The position numbers and the translations under genes were made by a program. From the NCBI RefSeq assembly GCF_024711105.1, contig NZ_JANJTL010000060.1:1-61451 (forward strand): a stretch of 61,451 nucleotides of DNA. The letters are read 5' to 3'. This stretch comes from Brevundimonas sp. (GTDB lineage: Bacteria; Pseudomonadota; Alphaproteobacteria; Caulobacterales; Caulobacteraceae). Below the pieces are notes generated by a model, which ran no database searches, was not told the origin of the DNA, and was given only the letters and a program-made list of their open reading frames with translations. Position 1 is the first letter of the stretch. Each line of letters opens with the position of its first letter. Positions 1 through 9,048 of the stretch are shown one piece after another.

Positions 1-1
1 C

Positions 2-358
2 TTCGCCGAGGAGCCCTGCGCCTGCGGCTCGCCGCTCCGGGCCGTGCGGGCCATCCACGGGCGTCAGGACGACATCTTCGACCTCGGCGCGCTCGTCACG
101 CCGGACATTTTGCGCAACGCCGTCGTCGACGCCGACCGCCGCATTACGGATTTCCGCATCCTCCAGACCGGGCCGGGCGAGGTTGAAGTCGAACTGGACG
201 CCGCCCTGGCCGAGGCGGCGCCTCGCGTGGCCCGGGCGCTGATCGAGGCGATCGTCCGGGCGGGCGGCGAGGCGGTCGTCCAGACGCGCCTCACACCCGC
301 CTTCGGGCTGCCGACTGACCGAAAGCTGCGCCGCGTCGAGCGCCTCTGGCGACCCTAG
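2..358 (+). CDS. C-terminal fragment of an adenylate-forming enzyme (phenylacetate-CoA ligase / F390 synthetase-like), truncated by window start
   Basis: Open frame from base 2; PCxCGSPLRAVRAIHGRQDDIFDL...VTPDIL resembles the C-terminal part of PaaK/F390 synthetase-like enzymes. Confidence 0.6.
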   Translation, partial: FAEEPCACGSPLRAVRAIHGRQDDIFDLGALVTPDILRNAVVDADRRITDFRILQTGPGEVEVELDAALAEAAPRVARALIEAIVRAGGEAVVQTRLTPAFGLPTDRKLRRVERLWRP

Positions 359-1410
359 CCGATCGTCCCGGCCCGGATGTCGTAAACGATCGCGCGGTCC
401 TCGCGGGACAGCCGCTCCGACAGGGCCGTGTCGACTCGGGCCGCCTCAGGCGGCGGCAGGGGATTGAGCAGCACCCGTTCGCACCAGCGCGCGCCCGGCG
501 CCGCGGCGCCCAGCACCGACCGCCAGATGGCGGCATAGAGCTCCGGCCCGGTGTAGGACCCGAAGTCCGACAGCGAGAAGGCGGTAAAGCCGTGGTCCGC
601 CGGCAGGTCATCCAGGCCGCCCTGGCGCACCTCGATGCGGTCCAGCCGCGTTCGGATAGTGTCGAAGGCCTGTGGTTCCAGATGCAGTGGAAGGGCCTCG
701 GTCGAATGCCGCCCTCGCAGCATCAGCCAGGCGAAGTCGCTCTGCGAGAACAGGAAGGTCTGGGACGCCCTGACAAACCGCTCGCGCAAGATCCGCTCGC
801 ACTCCGCCGCAGACGGCAGGAGTTCGCCGCCCGGTTCGCCGACCCATCGCCACAGGGGCTTGGCGGCCAGCAGCTGCAGCGCCGGCGGCCAGATGCCCCG
901 GTCCCAGCGCTCGGCCCAGAAGCGCGCCTGGTCCTCGACCGTGGCGCAGGCGAACAGCTCACGGATGAGCGCGCCGCGCGCCAGCCCCGCGCCGCGCGCC
1001 AGGGTTCGCAGCGTCTGCTCCCACAGGCCGGCTCGCCAGACCCCGTGGCCGATCACGCCGCTGCGCCGCCACCCGTCCCGGTCCTCGTCCGACAGTCGCG
1101 GTTCGACCCGGGCATGCAGGGCCAGCCGGTCGGGTCCGTCCGTCACGCCCAGCCAGTCGAGCATCTCCCCATGGTCGAGCGCGCGCCAGGCGGCGATCTT
1201 CAGCCGCATCAGGCGGCACTGGGCCGGATTGACGTCCAGCGCCACGACGTGGCCCGGATCCCCCAGCAACAGGTCGAACACCCGCGCGCCACTACCGGTC
1301 AGGCACAGGACGCGGTCTTCGGGCCCCAGACGCAGCGCCGCCAGTTCTGTGCGGCCGTCCTCGTTGGCCGAGGTGAAGGCCAGTCGGGAAAAGAAGCGGC
1401 TTTCGCTCAT
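355..1410 (-). CDS. DUF3419 / BtaA-like S-adenosylmethionine:diacylglycerol 3-amino-3-carboxypropyl transferase family protein
   Basis: 351 aa; SRLAFTSANEDGRTELAALRLGPEDRVLCLTGSGARVFDLLL..VVALDVNPAQ is typical of the DUF3419/BtaA-type SAM-binding fold. Confidence 0.65.
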   Translation of the reverse strand: MSESRFFSRLAFTSANEDGRTELAALRLGPEDRVLCLTGSGARVFDLLLGDPGHVVALDVNPAQCRLMRLKIAAWRALDHGEMLDWLGVTDGPDRLALHARVEPRLSDEDRDGWRRSGVIGHGVWRAGLWEQTLRTLARGAGLARGALIRELFACATVEDQARFWAERWDRGIWPPALQLLAAKPLWRWVGEPGGELLPSAAECERILRERFVRASQTFLFSQSDFAWLMLRGRHSTEALPLHLEPQAFDTIRTRLDRIEVRQGGLDDLPADHGFTAFSLSDFGSYTGPELYAAIWRSVLGAAAPGARWCERVLLNPLPPPEAARVDTALSERLSREDRAIVYDIRAGTIG

Positions 1411-1472
1411 GGCGCCCCGTCAACGGGGCGCGGCGCCCCCGCGCCCTGTGTCCCGCACTGGCGGCCGTCTGG

Positions 1473-2330
1473 CTAGTGCGCCAGAAGCAGGGAAGGACCG
1501 TCCTCCGCCTCAAGCAGGGCGCGCGTCACCCCGCCCAGGACGAACTCGCGGAGTCGGGAGTGCCCGTAGGCCCCGGCCACCAGAAGTCCGGCCTGTTTGG
1601 TCTGGCAGGCGGTCAATATGGCCGTCGCGGGGTCGTCGCCTGCGAGCGCTAGGATGTCCGCCGACCCGACCCCATGCAGCTTCAGGAAGTCCGACAGCTG
1701 GTCCATCGAGGGTCGCGCCGGATCGCCGTTGTCCCCATGCCCGACGATGTCGATGTCGGAGCAGCCGCCCAGCAGCGGCAGGGCTGCCCGCACGGCGCGG
1801 GCCGCCTCGATCCGGCCGTTCCAGGCGATCACCGCCCGGCCGCTTAACTGGTCGGGCGAGCCTCGCGCGATCAGCAGCGGCAGCCGCTGGCGCATCAGCA
1901 CCTCCTCGACGAACTGGACCGTCCGTTCGTGCTCCTTGCCCAGGATTTCGCCGGACACGACCGCCAGGTCGGCGAGGACGCAGGCCCGCTCAAGGCTCGC
2001 CCAGACGCGGCGCTCGTAGGGGTGAGAAATGAGGCGGGGGCTTTCTTCGCCGGCCCCCAGCACGATGTCGGCGCCGGCCGCCGCGGCGAAACAGGCCGCG
2101 TCGATGCGGGACTGGTTCTCCTCGGCGATCTCGGCGGCGGCGTCGAAGGCTCCCGGAGGAGCCGCCCCCCCGAAGGCGGTGGCCGTGGCGGCGAAGTCGG
2201 CCGCGAGGTCGGGATAGACCGGCAGGACGTGGGCGACCGCGTCGTGCTCGGCGGCCAGCCAGGCACCGGCGTGGATGGCCGGCTCGTCATGGCGCCCGAG
2301 CGCCAGGACCAGGATGGACTTGTAGCTCAT
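1473..2330 (-). CDS. Universal stress protein, UspA family
   Basis: MSYKSILVLALG N-terminus and C-terminal LLVAGAYGHSRLREFVLGGVTRALL (Usp ATP-binding type motif). Confidence 0.85.
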   Translation of the reverse strand: MSYKSILVLALGRHDEPAIHAGAWLAAEHDAVAHVLPVYPDLAADFAATATAFGGAAPPGAFDAAAEIAEENQSRIDAACFAAAAGADIVLGAGEESPRLISHPYERRVWASLERACVLADLAVVSGEILGKEHERTVQFVEEVLMRQRLPLLIARGSPDQLSGRAVIAWNGRIEAARAVRAALPLLGGCSDIDIVGHGDNGDPARPSMDQLSDFLKLHGVGSADILALAGDDPATAILTACQTKQAGLLVAGAYGHSRLREFVLGGVTRALLEAEDGPSLLLAH

Positions 2331-2380
2331 CGGACCCTCCTTGAGGGCCCCAACCTGCGCCGGTCCGCGCGGGTTGCGCC

Positions 2381-2394
2381 TTGATTTGCCTCAA
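2381..2394 (-). promoter_or_regulatory. FNR/FixK-like box (TTGATttgcCTCAA) upstream of the Usp gene
   Basis: One mismatch to TTGAT-N4-ATCAA, 51 bp upstream of the Usp start codon. Confidence 0.5.
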
Positions 2395-2483
2395 GCCGCG
2401 GCCACACCGGGGGGGAGAATCCGGTGGCGCCCGCGTCGAGGTCTGAAATCCTGAACGAAACCGCCCCGGAGGGCCCGCTTCCG

Positions 2484-2927
2484 ATGATCTGGCTGACGAG
2501 CCTGGGATTGGCCGCCACGGCTGCCTTCACGGTCGCCCACGATCCGCACGGCTGTCCGGAGGTTCCTCACGACTATCGCGTGCCGTGCCGCTGCGAGCGG
2601 CTGCCGCCCTACTACTATCCGCGGCCCTTCTACTATCACCCCGGCGACTATCCACGCCGGGACTACGAGGTGCGCGGCTATGAGCGTCGCGACTATGTGG
2701 TCCGGGGCCGGCCGGTGCGCCGGCCGAGCCCGCCGGTCTACATCGAAGGCCCGCGCATCTACGTCGACGCCCCGCCGGTTTATGTGGAGCCGGCGCAGAT
2801 CTACGTGGAGCGACCGGAGATCATCGTGCGGCCTTCGGAGGTGATCGTCGCGCCGCCGGAGGTGCATTTCGAGCCCTGTCCGCAAGGCGCACAATGCGTC
2901 CAGGAGCCGGCGACGCCGCCTCACTGA
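2484..2927 (+). CDS. Secreted protein with C-terminal Pro/Val heptad repeats (paralog of 3552..3941)
   Basis: Signal-peptide-like MIWLTSLGLAATAAFTVA; tandem 7-residue units EGPRIYV DAPPVYV EPAQIYV ERPEIIV RPSEVIV APPEVHF. Confidence 0.65.
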   Translation: MIWLTSLGLAATAAFTVAHDPHGCPEVPHDYRVPCRCERLPPYYYPRPFYYHPGDYPRRDYEVRGYERRDYVVRGRPVRRPSPPVYIEGPRIYVDAPPVYVEPAQIYVERPEIIVRPSEVIVAPPEVHFEPCPQGAQCVQEPATPPH

Positions 2928-3373
2928 GTCCGGCAGAAGCCCTGGGATTCGCGAGCGAGCGCCAGATAGCCGCCACTCAGCGCATGCGCGGTCGCCGCCT
3001 GGCACTGGCCCTGGCTGATCAGTTCGCCCACACGCTGCCGCGCCGCCTCATAGGCGCGGGCCTCATCCCTCAGCCGGCGCGCCTCGACGCGCTGGGACGG
3101 AAAGCACAATGAGATCCAGCGCGCCTCGGCGCAGCGGGCGACGAGTTCGGATTCCGACTCGGACAGCACGCCGGGGTCAGTGCTGGTCGTCGGCGCCGAG
3201 GGCAGGGGAACCGGCAGGGTGACCGGCGCGTCCGGCGGTTCGCTCAGCAGTTGAATGTCCGGAAGCCGGTAGCGGCACACCCAACGCTCGTCGACGAACT
3301 CACAGCTTTCCAGCGTGGCGGCTTGCGGCTGGGCCACCAGGGCGGCCGCGAGAATCAGGCCTGCGTCCCACAT
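2921..3373 (-). CDS. Hypothetical secreted protein
   Basis: 150 aa ORF with signal-peptide-like N-terminus (MWDAGLILAAALVAQPQA) and several cysteines. Confidence 0.5.
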   Translation of the reverse strand: MWDAGLILAAALVAQPQAATLESCEFVDERWVCRYRLPDIQLLSEPPDAPVTLPVPLPSAPTTSTDPGVLSESESELVARCAEARWISLCFPSQRVEARRLRDEARAYEAARQRVGELISQGQCQAATAHALSGGYLALARESQGFCRTQ

Positions 3374-3551
3374 GTCAGCCGTCCGGCGGTGGTTGGGATC
3401 TCACCCTAACAGGCGGAGGCGGAACGAAGAACAGGCATGCGACCTTAACCCTTGCATTCGCGCGGCAGGAGAAACCTGTCGGCTTCCGTCGCCGAGGCGC
3501 TTCATGTAGCGTTGCTATTCGTTAACCATAACGAGCTGGGGAGTTTCGTGC

Positions 3552-3941
3552 ATGTTCTGGCTATCTAGCCTTGTCCTGACGACGGCCCTGTCCGCGACCG
3601 CGATGCAGGACGCCCACGGTTGCCAGGAGCGGCCGCACCATCCCGATGATCCGTGCATCTGCACGATCGAAGTGGACTTCTACCGGCCCGGCCCGCCGCC
3701 GCCGCCCGTGCGCATCCAGGCGCCAGGCTATCGCGTCATCGGCCGCCCGATCCACGTTCAGGGCCCGGTCGTGCACATCAGCGGCCCGCCGATCTATGTC
3801 GACGCCCCGCCCGTCTATGTGTCACCGGCCCAGATCTATCTGGAGCGGCCGGAGGTGCACGTCCGTCCGTCGGACGTGATCGTGGCTCCGCCGGAAGTTC
3901 ACGTGCAGCCCTGCCCCAACGGCGGCAGCTGCCCGCGCTAA
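3552..3941 (+). CDS. Secreted protein with C-terminal Pro/Val heptad repeats (paralog of 2484..2927)
   Basis: MFWLSSLVLTTALSATAMQDAHGCQ; repeats SGPPIYV DAPPVYV SPAQIYL ERPEVHV RPSDVIV APPEVHV. Confidence 0.7.
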   Translation: MFWLSSLVLTTALSATAMQDAHGCQERPHHPDDPCICTIEVDFYRPGPPPPPVRIQAPGYRVIGRPIHVQGPVVHISGPPIYVDAPPVYVSPAQIYLERPEVHVRPSDVIVAPPEVHVQPCPNGGSCPR

Positions 3942-4033
3942 GGCCGGTTCTGGTCTGATATTCCCCGGGGGGCGGGCCCGCGGCGACGCGGTCCCGCCCC
4001 TTGGCATGTGCGATGCACCGCGCCCGGTGAGCC

Positions 4034-4152
4034 ATCCGGCTCTGTCTCGGATTGGTACGGGCGTTTAGCTCAGACGCGCAGAGCGGCGGCCCCTTAAGCC
4101 GCAGGTCCGTGGTTCAAGTCCACGAACGCCCCCCAGTCCGAGACGGCCGGAT
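4034..4152. repeat. Inverted repeat flanking the tRNA-like sequence
   Basis: 4044-4055 pairs with 4133-4144 (12 bp, one G-U) and 4034-4040 pairs with 4146-4152 (7 bp). Confidence 0.65.
4059..4135 (+). tRNA. Atypical tRNA-like gene; apparent anticodon CTT (Lys), with encoded CCA
   Basis: Cloverleaf by eye: acceptor GGGCGTT/AACGCCC, D stem GCTC/GAGC, anticodon stem GCGGC/GCCGC with loop CCCTTAA, T arm CGTGG-TTCAAGT-CCACG, CCA at 4133-4135. Position 33 is C rather than T and the D-loop AGACGCGCA lacks GG. Confidence 0.55.
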
Positions 4153-4180
4153 CGCCGGCGCGTCGGAGTAGGAGGCGGCT

Positions 4181-4966
4181 GTGTTGGACGGATCTTTGGA
4201 AAACCCACTGGCGGCGGCCGTCTTGGTCGCCGCATTTCTCGTCCTAGCGCCGTTGTCGCTGACCGTGCTGCGCGAAGGCCGTTCGGGAGACCCCTTTACC
4301 TGGCTCGAAGTGCTCGGCCGCTATGGCCTGATCGTGACCTGGGCCTTCGTGGCGCCGCTCGCGGTCGCCAACCACTTGCGTCCCGAGACCCTGCTCTGGC
4401 TGTTCGGTCCGGAGGTCGGGGACGGCGGGCTGGCCGAATATGCGACCGTGGCCGCCTGGGCCTGCGCCGCCATTCTCGCCGCCCGGCTGGCGCTCGTCAC
4501 CCAAGGTTGGGAGCGGGCGCTTTACGCGCTGGCCGCCGCCGGCGCCTTCGTCCTGTTCGGAGAGGAGATCAGCTGGGGCCAGTGGCTGTTCAACTGGGGT
4601 TCGCCCGCGTTCTTCGCCGAAAACAACCTGCAGTCCGAAACCAACGCCCATAATTTCTTCCCTCCCGAGGTCTTCGACGCGGCCTATGCGATTGCAGGCC
4701 TGATCATCGCCGGCCTAGTCGGGATGCTGCGCTTCGGGCGTGGGCTCGGCCCGATCGTCACGGCGCTGCGACAATGGCCTCCGGCGCGCTGGATCGGCCA
4801 CAGTCGGCACGGCGTGCCCCTGGCCTTCAGCGCCGCGGTGCTGATGCAGCACCACATGTTCCAGGAGGTGGCCGAGATGGCCCTGTCGCTGGCGGTGCTC
4901 TACGCCCTGTGGTGGACGGTCTCGCGCGCCGCGCTAGGGCGCCCGGTCGAGTTCGCGCCAGCCTAG
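4181..4966 (+). CDS. Polytopic membrane protein with EEISWGQ...NNLQSETNAHNF motif (paralog of 6358..7173)
   Basis: 261 aa, several hydrophobic segments, conserved motif block shared with the downstream paralog. Confidence 0.7.
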   Translation: MLDGSLENPLAAAVLVAAFLVLAPLSLTVLREGRSGDPFTWLEVLGRYGLIVTWAFVAPLAVANHLRPETLLWLFGPEVGDGGLAEYATVAAWACAAILAARLALVTQGWERALYALAAAGAFVLFGEEISWGQWLFNWGSPAFFAENNLQSETNAHNFFPPEVFDAAYAIAGLIIAGLVGMLRFGRGLGPIVTALRQWPPARWIGHSRHGVPLAFSAAVLMQHHMFQEVAEMALSLAVLYALWWTVSRAALGRPVEFAPA

Positions 4967-6223
4967 CACCAGAGCCGCGCCCATGGTGACGAACAGGGTC
5001 CATTCCCCGTCGTGATAGTCGAAGGTCGGCACCTCGGTGAGGCTGCGCAGGCTGATCATGACCAGCAGCGGCAGCGCCAGATAGGCCCCGGGATGCCGAT
5101 AGGCCGCCCCGATCGCCTGGCCCATGACGACCAGCCAGTAGAGGCTCCATAGCGCCAACCCGACCCAGCCCAGCGCGAGCCACACCTCGATCCAGCTGTT
5201 GTGGGCGTGTCCCGCGATGAAGCCAGACTGGTGCGCGATCCACGCGCCGGGATAGAAGCCGCGCATGTGATCCCAGAGCACGCCATAGCCATAGCCCCAC
5301 ATCGGCTTGAGCTCGCCCTGACGGATCGCCGCCTCCCAGATTTCGGTCCGGCCCGTCAGGGTGGCGTCCTTGCCGAGCAGGTCGAAGAAGAATTCGGGCG
5401 CCAGCACGATCGCGCCCGCCAGACCGAACACGCCGACCGCCGCAATCCAGGTGAAGGCCACCGCGCTGACCGGCCCGCGCCGCACGATCCACACCCAGCC
5501 CATGGCGGCCAGTCCCAGGGCCATGGCCACGAGTGCGGTCTTCGACGTCGAAAGCAGGACCAGCAGCAGGCAGAGCAATACCGAGGCGATCCAAAGCAGC
5601 CGCCGCCGTGGCGCCAGAATAGCCGAGGCCACGGAGACGCAGACGCCCAGCGCCATGATGCCGCCCAGCGCATTCTTCTCGGTGTAGACGCCTCGCCACG
5701 AGCCGGGGAACAGTTCCTCCATACGGCCGTAGGCGGGCAGCAGGGCTCCGATCAGGAAGCTGAGCACGGCGAGCAGGGCGATGTTGCCGGCGATGAGCTC
5801 GGCCACGGTCCGCCAACGCCAGCGCGCCGCGATCACGAATCCGGCGAGGCAGGTGAAAAGAAGGGCCACGGATCGGCGGAAGGTGGCTTCCGAGTCGATC
5901 GACCAGAAGGTCGATGCGAAGGCCAACCCCACGAGGACCAGCAGGGGCGCCGACTTCATCAGCGCGCGCAGGGTCTCGCGCCAGCTCTGGGCCAGCAGGA
6001 CGAGTGTGAAGCCGTAAGCCGGCCAGAAGGCGTTGCGCAGCAGGGCAGAGTTCTCGGCCGTGAGCGACCATCCGGTGAGCGGCGCGCTCCAGCCCTGCAG
6101 AAGGATGAACAGGGTCATGAAGCCCGTTGCGAGCGCCACACCCTCGCTGAGCGTCAGCCGTGCGTCCTCGCGCCGCGAGGTGCGGGCGACGTCAGGGTGC
6201 AGAGCGGGCGAGAGGCTGGACAT
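4934..6223 (-). CDS. O-antigen ligase / WaaL-type (Wzy_C) polytopic membrane protein
   Basis: About 429 aa from MSSLSPALHPDV; GSWRGVYTEKNALGGIMALG and GHAHNSWIEVWLALGWVGL are typical of O-antigen ligase family proteins. Confidence 0.8.
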   Translation of the reverse strand: MSSLSPALHPDVARTSRREDARLTLSEGVALATGFMTLFILLQGWSAPLTGWSLTAENSALLRNAFWPAYGFTLVLLAQSWRETLRALMKSAPLLVLVGLAFASTFWSIDSEATFRRSVALLFTCLAGFVIAARWRWRTVAELIAGNIALLAVLSFLIGALLPAYGRMEELFPGSWRGVYTEKNALGGIMALGVCVSVASAILAPRRRLLWIASVLLCLLLVLLSTSKTALVAMALGLAAMGWVWIVRRGPVSAVAFTWIAAVGVFGLAGAIVLAPEFFFDLLGKDATLTGRTEIWEAAIRQGELKPMWGYGYGVLWDHMRGFYPGAWIAHQSGFIAGHAHNSWIEVWLALGWVGLALWSLYWLVVMGQAIGAAYRHPGAYLALPLLVMISLRSLTEVPTFDYHDGEWTLFVTMGAALVLGWRELDRAP

Positions 6224-6357
6224 GAGCCGAATGACCGGACGGACCCATCCTTGTGGACCGCAAGAGTGCGAACATGCCCTTAAGACGGCTTGGCCGGGGC
6301 AAGCTGATAGCTCCCGCACGTCAAGCTTCCTTAGGGATTGAGGCATATCCCGGAACC

Positions 6358-7173
6358 ATGTTCGACGGCTCGATTGAGAACCTTCCGGTCCTGGTGGCCT
6401 TCGTGCTCGCCTGCCTACTGGCGGCGCCCGTTTCGGCGGCGGCGCTGTTCCGGCCGGGGCGTTCTGTCCTCGCACCCAGCAAGGGCGCAGACCTGGCCGG
6501 CGCCGGTGTGCTGGTCCTGCTGTGGGTCGGGCTGATTCCGCTGAACGCCTGGGCGCACCTGTCGGGCCAGCCATTCGAATGGGTTTTCGGCTCCGAGACC
6601 TTCGACGGCGGCTTCGTCGAGACCCTGACCTTCGTCGGCCTGATGTTTGTCGCCTGGCTGTCGGTGCGCCTGGCGCTGCGGCGCGAGGCGCCGCTCGCGG
6701 TCCGGGTCCTGGCCGTGCTGTTCGCCGTGGGCCTGGTTTTCGTGGCGCTTGAGGAGGTGAGCTACGGCCAGCACTGGTTCCACTGGCGCGCCACCGGCGC
6801 CTTCGCTGAGGCCAATCTCCAGCACGAGACCAACCTGCATAACTTCGTCGATCCGCGCCTCTACGACTGGCTCTACGAAATCATCGGCGGTGCGGCCCTG
6901 GTGGCCGCGCTTCTGGTTCGGGTTGGCCTGATGCGCGGCCTCCTGGACCGGCTCGGCCCGCTCGGCGAAACCGTGTCGCGGAGCCGTTACGCCCTGGCCC
7001 TGACGATGACCGCGTCGGCCTTGCTGCTGCACGAAGTGTTCGAGGAGCTGTCCGAATTCGCGGCCGTCTCCGCCCTCGTCTATGTCGCCATCGTCAGCTT
7101 CGAGCTCTGGCGGACCCGGCTGGCCCCGGCCGACGATGCATCATCACCGGGCTACGCGCCCCACCGCGCCTGA
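6358..7173 (+). CDS. Polytopic membrane protein, paralog of 4181..4966
   Basis: MFDGSIENLPVLVAFVL versus MLDGSLENPLAAAVLVA; shared EEVSYGQ...NLQHETNLHNF block. Confidence 0.7.
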   Translation: MFDGSIENLPVLVAFVLACLLAAPVSAAALFRPGRSVLAPSKGADLAGAGVLVLLWVGLIPLNAWAHLSGQPFEWVFGSETFDGGFVETLTFVGLMFVAWLSVRLALRREAPLAVRVLAVLFAVGLVFVALEEVSYGQHWFHWRATGAFAEANLQHETNLHNFVDPRLYDWLYEIIGGAALVAALLVRVGLMRGLLDRLGPLGETVSRSRYALALTMTASALLLHEVFEELSEFAAVSALVYVAIVSFELWRTRLAPADDASSPGYAPHRA

Positions 7174-7248
7174 TCCCACAGCACCCGGGCTTGGAGCCCT
7201 TCGGCCTCCGTGCGAGACATTCCGCTAGGGAAGCGGGAGAGGGTTAGC

Positions 7249-8862
7249 ATGCTGGGCTGGACGGGGCACGTCGACACCTTCGCGCGGGACAGCCTCCCGC
7301 CCGCCGACCAGTGGCCCGACATTCGGCTGGGCGGCTTCGACTATCCGGAGCGGCTGAATGCGGCCGTCGAACTGACCGACCGGCAGGTGGAGCGGGGCTT
7401 CGGCGACCGCACCGCCCTGATCGGCAATGGGCGCCGGCGGACCTACAAGGAGCTTGCCGACTGGACCAACCGGCTGGCCCGGGCGCTGGTCGAGACCTAT
7501 GGCGTCAAGCCCGGGAACCGGGTGTTGATCCGCTCGGCGAACAATCCGGCCATGGTGGCCTGTTGGCTGGCGGCGACCAAGGCCGGCGCGGTGGTGGTCA
7601 ACACCATGCCGATGCTGCGCGCGGGCGAACTGTCCCAGATCGTCGACAAGGCCGAGATCGGCCTGGCGCTGTGCGACACCCGGCTGATGGACGAACTGGT
7701 CGCCTGCGCCAAGGACAGCCGCTTCCTCAAGCAGGTCGTCGGCTTCGACGGCACCGCCAATCACGACGCCGAGCTGGATCGCGTCGCCCTGAACCAGCCG
7801 GTGACGCCGCTCGCGGTCCAGACGGGCCGCGACGACGTGGCCCTGCTCAGCTTCACCTCGGGCACGACCGGCTCGCCCAAGGCGACCATGCACTTCCACC
7901 GCGACCTCCTGATCATCGCCGACGGCTACGCCAGGGAGGTGCTGCAGGTCACGCCAGACGACGTCTTCGTCGGCTCGCCGCCGCTGGCCTTCACCTTCGG
8001 CCTGGGCGGACTGGCGGTCTTTCCGCTCCGCTTCGGGGCGGCCGGCATCCTGCTGGAGAGCGCCACTCCGCCGAACATGATGGAGATCATCGAGACCTAT
8101 CGCGCCACGGTGGTCTTCACCGCGCCGACCGCCTACCGCGCCATGCTGGCCGGGCTGGAGGAGGGGGCCGATCTGTCGTCGCTCAGGGCCGCGGTCTCGG
8201 CCGGCGAGACCCTGCCGGCGCCCATCTTCGAGGCCTGGACGCAGAAGACCGGCAAGCCGATCCTGGACGGCATCGGGGCGACCGAGCTGCTGCACATCTT
8301 CATCTCCAACCGGCTGGACGACGCGCGGCCCGGCTGCACCGGCCGGGCGGTGAGCGGCTACGAGGCCCGCATTGTCGGCGAGGACATGGCCGAGCTTCCG
8401 CGCGGGGAGGTGGGGCGGCTGGCGGTGCGCGGGCCGACGGGCTGTCGTTATCTCTCCGACGACCGCCAGAGGTCCTACGTCCGCGACGGCTGGAATCTGA
8501 CGGGCGACACCTTCGTGCAGGACGAGGACGGCTATTTCCACTTCGTCGCCCGGTCGGACGACATGATCATTTCCGGCGGCTACAACATCGCCGGGCCCGA
8601 GGTGGAGGCCGCCCTGCTCGCCCATCCCCACGTCGCCGAATGCGCCGTCGTCGGCGCCCCGGACGAGGCCCGCGGCCAGATCGTCGAGGCCCATGTCGTG
8701 CTGGCCGAGGGCGTCGAGGCCTGCGACGCCGAGCGCCAGATCCTTCAGGACCACGTCAAGGCGACCATCGCCCCCTACAAGTACCCCCGCTCGGTCCGCT
8801 TCACCGACGCCCTGCCCAAGACCCAGACCGGCAAGATCCAGCGCTTCCGCCTGCGGGGTTGA
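7249..8862 (+). CDS. 2-aminobenzoate-CoA ligase / benzoate-CoA ligase family AMP-dependent synthetase
   Basis: LLSFTSGTTGSPKATMHFHRD AMP-binding motif, C-terminal PKTQTGKIQRFRLR; genomic context with the aminobenzoyl-CoA monooxygenase/reductase. Confidence 0.8.
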   Translation: MLGWTGHVDTFARDSLPPADQWPDIRLGGFDYPERLNAAVELTDRQVERGFGDRTALIGNGRRRTYKELADWTNRLARALVETYGVKPGNRVLIRSANNPAMVACWLAATKAGAVVVNTMPMLRAGELSQIVDKAEIGLALCDTRLMDELVACAKDSRFLKQVVGFDGTANHDAELDRVALNQPVTPLAVQTGRDDVALLSFTSGTTGSPKATMHFHRDLLIIADGYAREVLQVTPDDVFVGSPPLAFTFGLGGLAVFPLRFGAAGILLESATPPNMMEIIETYRATVVFTAPTAYRAMLAGLEEGADLSSLRAAVSAGETLPAPIFEAWTQKTGKPILDGIGATELLHIFISNRLDDARPGCTGRAVSGYEARIVGEDMAELPRGEVGRLAVRGPTGCRYLSDDRQRSYVRDGWNLTGDTFVQDEDGYFHFVARSDDMIISGGYNIAGPEVEAALLAHPHVAECAVVGAPDEARGQIVEAHVVLAEGVEACDAERQILQDHVKATIAPYKYPRSVRFTDALPKTQTGKIQRFRLRG

Positions 8863-8868
8863 GCGATT

Positions 8869-9042
8869 TCCTCGCCCGCGCAGCGGGAGAGGAGGGCCCC
8901 GCCCCGCTGAGCGGCACGCGAAGCGATTGGGTGGGAGGTGAGGGTTATGTCACCGGCCTGAGCCACAACCCTCATCTTCCGCGCGGACCTTCGGCGCGAG
9001 GCGCCTCCGGTGCGCGGAGCCTTCTTCTCCCCTGACGGGGCG
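8869..9042. repeat. Intergenic palindromic repeat element, copy 1
   Basis: cctcgcccgcgcagcgggagagg...gggaggtgagggtt...aaccctcatcttccg, same architecture as 13633..13790. Confidence 0.5.
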
Positions 9043-9048
9043 AAGAAA

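Noticed and set aside
4059-4135. tRNA as an attachment site of a genomic island
   Set aside because: No integrase or direct repeat of the tRNA 3' end was seen nearby; neighbouring genes look chromosomal
4059-4135. tRNA-Leu(TAA) reading of the anticodon region
   Set aside because: Shifting the loop to CTTAAGC destroys the perfect GCGGC/GCCGC stem, and the variable loop is only 5 nt
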